Shown: one piece after another, positions 60,713-64,000 of the stretch | How positions within the stretch are numbered: the first letter of the stretch is position 1 | Layout: each line of letters starts with the position of its first letter | Assembly: GCA_900549745.1 (NCBI GenBank) | Contig: URPJ01000008.1 | Coordinates: 1 to 64,000 of the forward strand | Source: an uncultured Collinsella sp. | GTDB lineage: Bacteria; Actinomycetota; Coriobacteriia; Coriobacteriales; Coriobacteriaceae | Direction of reading: 5' to 3' | Length of the DNA: 64,000 nucleotides | Notes under the pieces: generated by a model | Databases searched by the model: none | The model's input: only the letters and a program-made list of their open reading frames with translations | What the model was told of the DNA's origin: nothing | Program-made: the position numbers and the translations under genes

Positions 60713-60901
60713 ATGTCCAAAGTTTGCGAAGTTTGCGGTAAGCACCCCGTTGCCGGTCGCTCCATCAGCCACTCTCACCGCGTCACCAACCGTAAGTTCC
60801 GCCCCAACATCCAGCGCGTCTACGTCGTCGTCGATGGCCACCGTCGCAAGATGAACGTTTGCTCCACCTGCCTCAAGTCCGGCAAGGTTGCGCGCTCCTA
60901 A
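60713..60901 (+). CDS. rpmB: 50S ribosomal protein L28
   Basis: 62 residues, small basic ribosomal protein. MSKVCEVCGKHPVAGRSISHS is the L28 start with the CxxC pair, and CSTCLKSGKV holds the second pair, so this is the zinc-binding form. AGGAGGG ends about seven bases before the ATG at 60713; further upstream in-frame starts lie before the -10 box. It is a single-gene unit with a strong terminator. Confidence 0.97.
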   Translation: MSKVCEVCGKHPVAGRSISHSHRVTNRKFRPNIQRVYVVVDGHRRKMNVCSTCLKSGKVARS

Positions 60902-60970
60902 ATAAGGTCTTACCAACAAGTACCTCGGACTCTCCGGGTCAAAGACCTCGCGTTCACATAGAACTTACCA

Positions 60971-61002
60971 AAGGCGCCCTCCCCTACGGAGGGCGCCTTT
61001 TT
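60971..61002 (+). terminator. Terminator of rpmB
   Basis: AAGGCGCCCTCC (60971-60982) and GGAGGGCGCCTT (60988-60999) form a perfect 12-pair stem with a five-base loop, followed by TTT. Confidence 0.95.
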
Positions 61003-61005
61003 GCA

Positions 61006-61250
61006 CTCATTGGGGACAGACTTATATGAGGGTTTGCAGATGTCAAAGGGATCATAGCCCAGCTGGTATGCCTTGTAACTAACGGTACGCCTCGAGCGAG
61101 TCGGACGCACCTTACACGGGATTGAAATGGATGTAATCGAGTAGCTGCACCGCCTGTGTGTCCGACTCAACCGCGACCCGCGAATAGCGATCATCAAACA
61201 GATGTCCCGTTTTCCCATTGAAATACTCATGAGAGTCTGTACCCAATGAG
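61006..61250. mobile_element. Remnant element with 25-base terminal inverted repeats
   Basis: Bases 61006-61030 (starting CTCATTGGGGACAGACT) match the reverse complement of 61226-61250 at 21 of 25 positions. The 245 bases between and including them hold the decayed end of a transposase on the minus strand. The size and structure suggest a deleted transposase-associated element or MITE-like derivative. Confidence 0.6.
61112..61248 (-). pseudogene. Fragment of a Y1/REP-associated (IS200-like) transposase
   Basis: Reading on the minus strand gives about 44 residues ending in a TAA at 61114-61112: SHEYFNGKTGHLFDDRYSRV, then AVESDTQAVQLLDYIHFNPV. Transposase-associated Y1 (RAYT) proteins carry a matching segment, roughly RTGHLFQGRYKS...YIHLNPVRAG. 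The upstream HUH and tyrosine regions are missing and the frame ends too early, so it cannot act. Later sense codons are interrupted by stops. I recognise the family by motif only. Confidence 0.65.
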
Positions 61251-61282
61251 CGGGGCGATGCAGCAGGCAAATAGTTTTAGTT

Positions 61283-61310
61283 AAAACGCTTCAGTTTATT
61301 GAAGCGTTTT
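61283..61310. terminator. Hairpin terminator-like element before adhE
   Basis: AAAACGCTTCA (61283-61293) pairs with TGAAGCGTTTT (61300-61310), loop GTTTAT. T runs occur on both strands. It insulates adhE from the remnant element upstream. No gene is visible in 61311-61403. Confidence 0.6.
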
Positions 61311-61403
61311 AGTGTGCCTTTTACGGGAATCTTACCGTTCACCGAATAATTTCTTGCTATCATGCAAGGCGTAGGGTAAATCTCCGATCGCAAGGAGACA
61401 CAA

Positions 61404-64000
61404 ATGGTGAAAAAGTCACCGGAAAACACTACTCCCGCAATTGTGGACAACGTAGAGGCGCTTGAGGCTAAGCTCGCTCAGATGCGAGAGGCCCAGGCGC
61501 TTTTTGCTACGTACACGCAGGAGCAGGTCGACAAGATCTTCTATGAGGCCGCCATGGCCGCCAACAAGGCTCGTATCCCGTTGGCGAAGATGGCCATCGA
61601 GGAGACCGGCCGCGGCGTTCTTGAGGACAAGGTCATCAAGAACCACTACGCCGCAGAGTACATCTACAACGCTTACAAGAACACCAAGACCTGTGGTGTC
61701 CTGGAGCGCGACGAGGCTTACGGCATCACCAAGATCGCCGAGCCCATCGGCATCGTGGGCGCCGTCATCCCGACGACCAACCCCACCTCCACCGCGATCT
61801 TCAAGACGCTGATCTGCCTGAAGACGCGCAACGCCATCATCATCTCCCCGCACCCGGCTGCCGCCAAGTGCACCATCGCCGCCGCCAAGCTCGTGCTTGA
61901 CGCCGCCGTCAAGGCCGGCGCCCCCGAGGGCATCATCGGCTGGGTCGATGTCCCCTCCATCGAGCTGACCAACATGGTCATGCGCGACGTCGACATCATC
62001 CTCGCCACCGGTGGCCCGGGCATGGTCAAGGCCGCTTACTCCTCGGGCAAGCCCGCCCTGGGCGTTGGCGCCGGTAACACCCCGGTCGTCATCGACGACA
62101 CAGCCGACGTGCTGCTCGCCGTCAACTCCATCATCCACTCCAAGACCTTCGACAACGGCATGATCTGCGCTTCCGAGCAGTCCGTGACTGTCATCGACAG
62201 CATCTATGACCAGGTCAAGGCCGAGTTCCAGAAGCGCGGCTGCTACTTCGTCAAGCAGGGTGCCGAGATGGAGGCCCTGCGTGCCGCCATGTTCAAGAAC
62301 GGCGCCCTCGATCACCGCATCCCCGGCATGGCTGCCGCCAAGATCGCCGAGCTCGCCGGCATCAAGGTTCCCGCCAAGACCAAGATCCTGATCGCCGAGG
62401 TCACCTCCACCGACCCCGCCAAGGAGGAGTTCTCCCACGAGAAGCTCTCCCCGGTCCTGGCCATGTACCACGCCAAGGACTTCCAGGAGGCCGTCGACAA
62501 GGCCGAGCACCTGGTGCTCGCCGGTGGCCCGGGCCACACCGCCTCTCTGTACGTGCACCCCGCCCAGGCCGAGAAGATCAGCCTGTTCGAGCACGTCATG
62601 AAGGCCTGCCGTATCGTCATCAACACCCCGTCTTCGCACGGCGGCATCGGTGACCTGTACAACTTTGGCATGAAGCCGTCTCTGACCCTGGGCTGCGGCT
62701 CCTGGGGCGGCAACTCCGTCTCCGAGAACGTTGGGGTGAAGCACTTGATCAACGTTAAGACTGTGGCCGAGCGCCGTGAGAACATGCTGTGGTTCCGCGC
62801 TCCCGAGAAGGTCTACTTCAAGAAGGGTTCCACGCCCGTCGCCCTCGACGAGCTGGGCAACGTCATGGGCAAGAAGCGCGCCTTCATCGTCACCGACCAG
62901 TTCCTCTTCAAGAATGGCAACACCCGCGCCATCGAGGCCAAGCTCGACGAGATGGGCATCGCCCACGACTGCTTCTACGACGTCGAGCCCGATCCGTCGC
63001 TGCAGTGCGCACGTCGCGGCGCCAAGCAGATGGCTCTCTTTGAGCCTGACGTCATCATCGCCGTCGGCGGTGGCTCCGCTATGGACGCCGGCAAGATCAT
63101 GTGGATGATGTACGAGCACCCCGAGTGCAAGTTTGAGGACATGGCCATGGACTTCATGGACATCCGCAAGCGTATCTTCACCTTCCCCGAGATGGGCAAG
63201 AAGGCCTACTTCGTCGCCGTCCCGACCTCCTCGGGTACCGGCTCCGAGTGCACGCCGTTCGCCATCATCACCGACAAGGAGACCGGCATCAAGTGGCCGC
63301 TCGCCGACTACGCGCTGCTCCCCAACATGGCTATCGTCGACGCCGACAACTGCATGACCGCCCCGCGCGGCCTGACCGCTGCCTCCGGCATCGACGTCAT
63401 GACCCACGCCATCGAGTCCTACGTCTCCATCATGGCTTCCGACTACACCAAGGGCCTCTCCGAGCGCGCTGCTAAGCTCGTCTTCGAGAACCTGCCCTCC
63501 AGCTTCACGAACGGCGCCAAGGACCCGCACGCCCGCGAGGAGATGCACAACGCCTCCTGCATGGCCGGTATGGCCTTCGCCAACGCCTTCCTGGGCCTCA
63601 ACCACTCCATGGCCCACAAGCTCGGCGCTTTCCATCACCTGCCCCACGGCCTCGCAAACGCCGTCATCCTGACTCGCGTCATGCGTTACAACGCCGCCGA
63701 GGCTCCCGTCAAGATGGGTACCTTCTCCCAGTATCCTTACCCCAACGCGCTGCACAACTACGCCGAGATGGCCAAGTACTGCGGCATCGAGGGCAAGGAC
63801 GACAAGGAGGTCTTCGAGAACTTCATCACGAAGCTCGAGGAGCTCAAGGATTTCATCGGTGTCAAGAAGACCATCGCCGACTACGGTGTTGACGAGCAGT
63901 ACTTCCTCGACACCCTCGACGAGATGACCGAGCAGGCATTCAACGACCAGTGCACCGGCGCTAACCCGCGCTACCCGCTCATGAGCGAGATCAAGGAGCT
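61404..64000 (+). CDS. adhE: Bifunctional acetaldehyde-CoA/alcohol dehydrogenase (cut by window end)
   Basis: 865 residues are visible; the family is about 870-890, so only the last few codons are missing. The N-terminal aldehyde dehydrogenase domain (about 15-440) has nucleophile Cys255 in NGMICASEQ and GVGAGNTPVV. The C-terminal iron alcohol dehydrogenase (about 460-865) has GGGSAMDAGK and the metal histidines in NHSMAHKLGAFHHLPHG. Together they reduce acetyl-CoA to ethanol, regenerating NAD+ in fermentation, in long spirosome filaments. AAGGAG lies six bases before the ATG at 61404. TATCAT upstream (about 61359) may be the -10 box; no clear Rex site was seen. Codon use is strongly biased to C-ending codons, as expected for a highly expressed gene. 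Confidence 0.98.
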   Translation, partial: MVKKSPENTTPAIVDNVEALEAKLAQMREAQALFATYTQEQVDKIFYEAAMAANKARIPLAKMAIEETGRGVLEDKVIKNHYAAEYIYNAYKNTKTCGVLERDEAYGITKIAEPIGIVGAVIPTTNPTSTAIFKTLICLKTRNAIIISPHPAAAKCTIAAAKLVLDAAVKAGAPEGIIGWVDVPSIELTNMVMRDVDIILATGGPGMVKAAYSSGKPALGVGAGNTPVVIDDTADVLLAVNSIIHSKTFDNGMICASEQSVTVIDSIYDQVKAEFQKRGCYFVKQGAEMEALRAAMFKNGALDHRIPGMAAAKIAELAGIKVPAKTKILIAEVTSTDPAKEEFSHEKLSPVLAMYHAKDFQEAVDKAEHLVLAGGPGHTASLYVHPAQAEKISLFEHVMKACRIVINTPSSHGGIGDLYNFGMKPSLTLGCGSWGGNSVSENVGVKHLINVKTVAERRENMLWFRAPEKVYFKKGSTPVALDELGNVMGKKRAFIVTDQFLFKNGNTRAIEAKLDEMGIAHDCFYDVEPDPSLQCARRGAKQMALFEPDVIIAVGGGSAMDAGKIMWMMYEHPECKFEDMAMDFMDIRKRIFTFPEMGKKAYFVAVPTSSGTGSECTPFAIITDKETGIKWPLADYALLPNMAIVDADNCMTAPRGLTAASGIDVMTHAIESYVSIMASDYTKGLSERAAKLVFENLPSSFTNGAKDPHAREEMHNASCMAGMAFANAFLGLNHSMAHKLGAFHHLPHGLANAVILTRVMRYNAAEAPVKMGTFSQYPYPNALHNYAEMAKYCGIEGKDDKEVFENFITKLEELKDFIGVKKTIADYGVDEQYFLDTLDEMTEQAFNDQCTGANPRYPLMSEIKE

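Noticed and set aside
61311..61403. Rex-type redox operator before adhE
   Set aside because: I found no TTGTGA-N4-TCACAA-like palindrome, so no claim is made.
61416..63755. 779-codon reverse open frame opposite adhE
   Set aside because: adhE on the plus strand is unmistakable. The reverse frame is a codon-bias shadow rich in Gly, Val, Leu and Asp.

Overview
The window looks like chromosome from a GC-rich Gram-positive anaerobe of the Coriobacteriia, most like Collinsella. This is inferred from gene content: an actinobacterial-type integration host factor (mIHF), a GarA-like FHA protein beside a MerR regulator, a SpoVS homologue beside RNase Y, LexA boxes of the CGAAC-N4-GTTCG type, and a fermentative AdhE. 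No database search was possible, so the genus is not proven. There are no rRNA genes, no complete tRNA and no CRISPR array.

Layout. 1-2226: the end of an integrated element, with a gene fragment, a tyrosine integrase, and an attachment site made of the 3' 45 bases of tRNA-Pro(GGG). 2227-7433: forward genes for a CDP-alcohol phosphatidyltransferase, FHA protein, MerR regulator, adenine phosphoribosyltransferase, NlpC/P60 hydrolase and DegV protein. 7443-9146: reverse DUF1836 regulator and thioredoxin reductase. 9265-10566: forward lipid glycosyltransferase. 10580-10935: a block of long palindromes. 10952-13856: dut-nrdR, and an SOS locus in which a LysM protein diverges from lexA. 13841-20513: reverse operon rny, GHKL ATPase, spoVS, miaB, miaA, hflX. 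20771-22623: recA-recX. 22881-31935: reverse operon rnj, ftsK, rodZ-like, yajQ, rimO, pgsA, cinA. 32124-33168: an acetyltransferase gene bracketed by two giant hairpins. 33215-47522: a long reverse run lepA, dusB, hemW, two dnaJ genes, mtaB, phoH, ybeY, dgkA, era, recO, rpsO, pnp. 47619-52073: rpsT, then comEA-comEC-holA. 52287-54697: mihF-gmk-rpoZ-thiI. 54937-60260: pyrimidine operon pyrRBCKDF. 60713-64000: rpmB, a decayed transposase fragment, and adhE, cut by the window edge.

The genes cover RNA decay and maturation (rny, rnj, pnp, ybeY, rpsO), ribosome and tRNA modification (three radical-SAM methylthiotransferases, miaA, dusB, thiI, era, hflX, lepA), DNA repair and the SOS response (lexA, recA, recX, recO), DNA uptake (comEA, comEC), nucleotide supply (pyr operon, apt, dut, nrdR, gmk) and envelope lipids (two CDP-alcohol transferases, dgkA, glycosyltransferase).

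The most unusual signals are non-coding. (i) Two families of long intergenic hairpins keep a conserved core but have unrelated, almost perfectly self-complementary arms; one family flanks a single acetyltransferase gene in inverted orientation with a 69-base core identical in both copies. (ii) An 11-bp-period ACCAAA repeat occurs upstream of both recA and comEA. (iii) A 27-bp element is shared by the promoters of degV and the convergent DUF1836 regulator gene.
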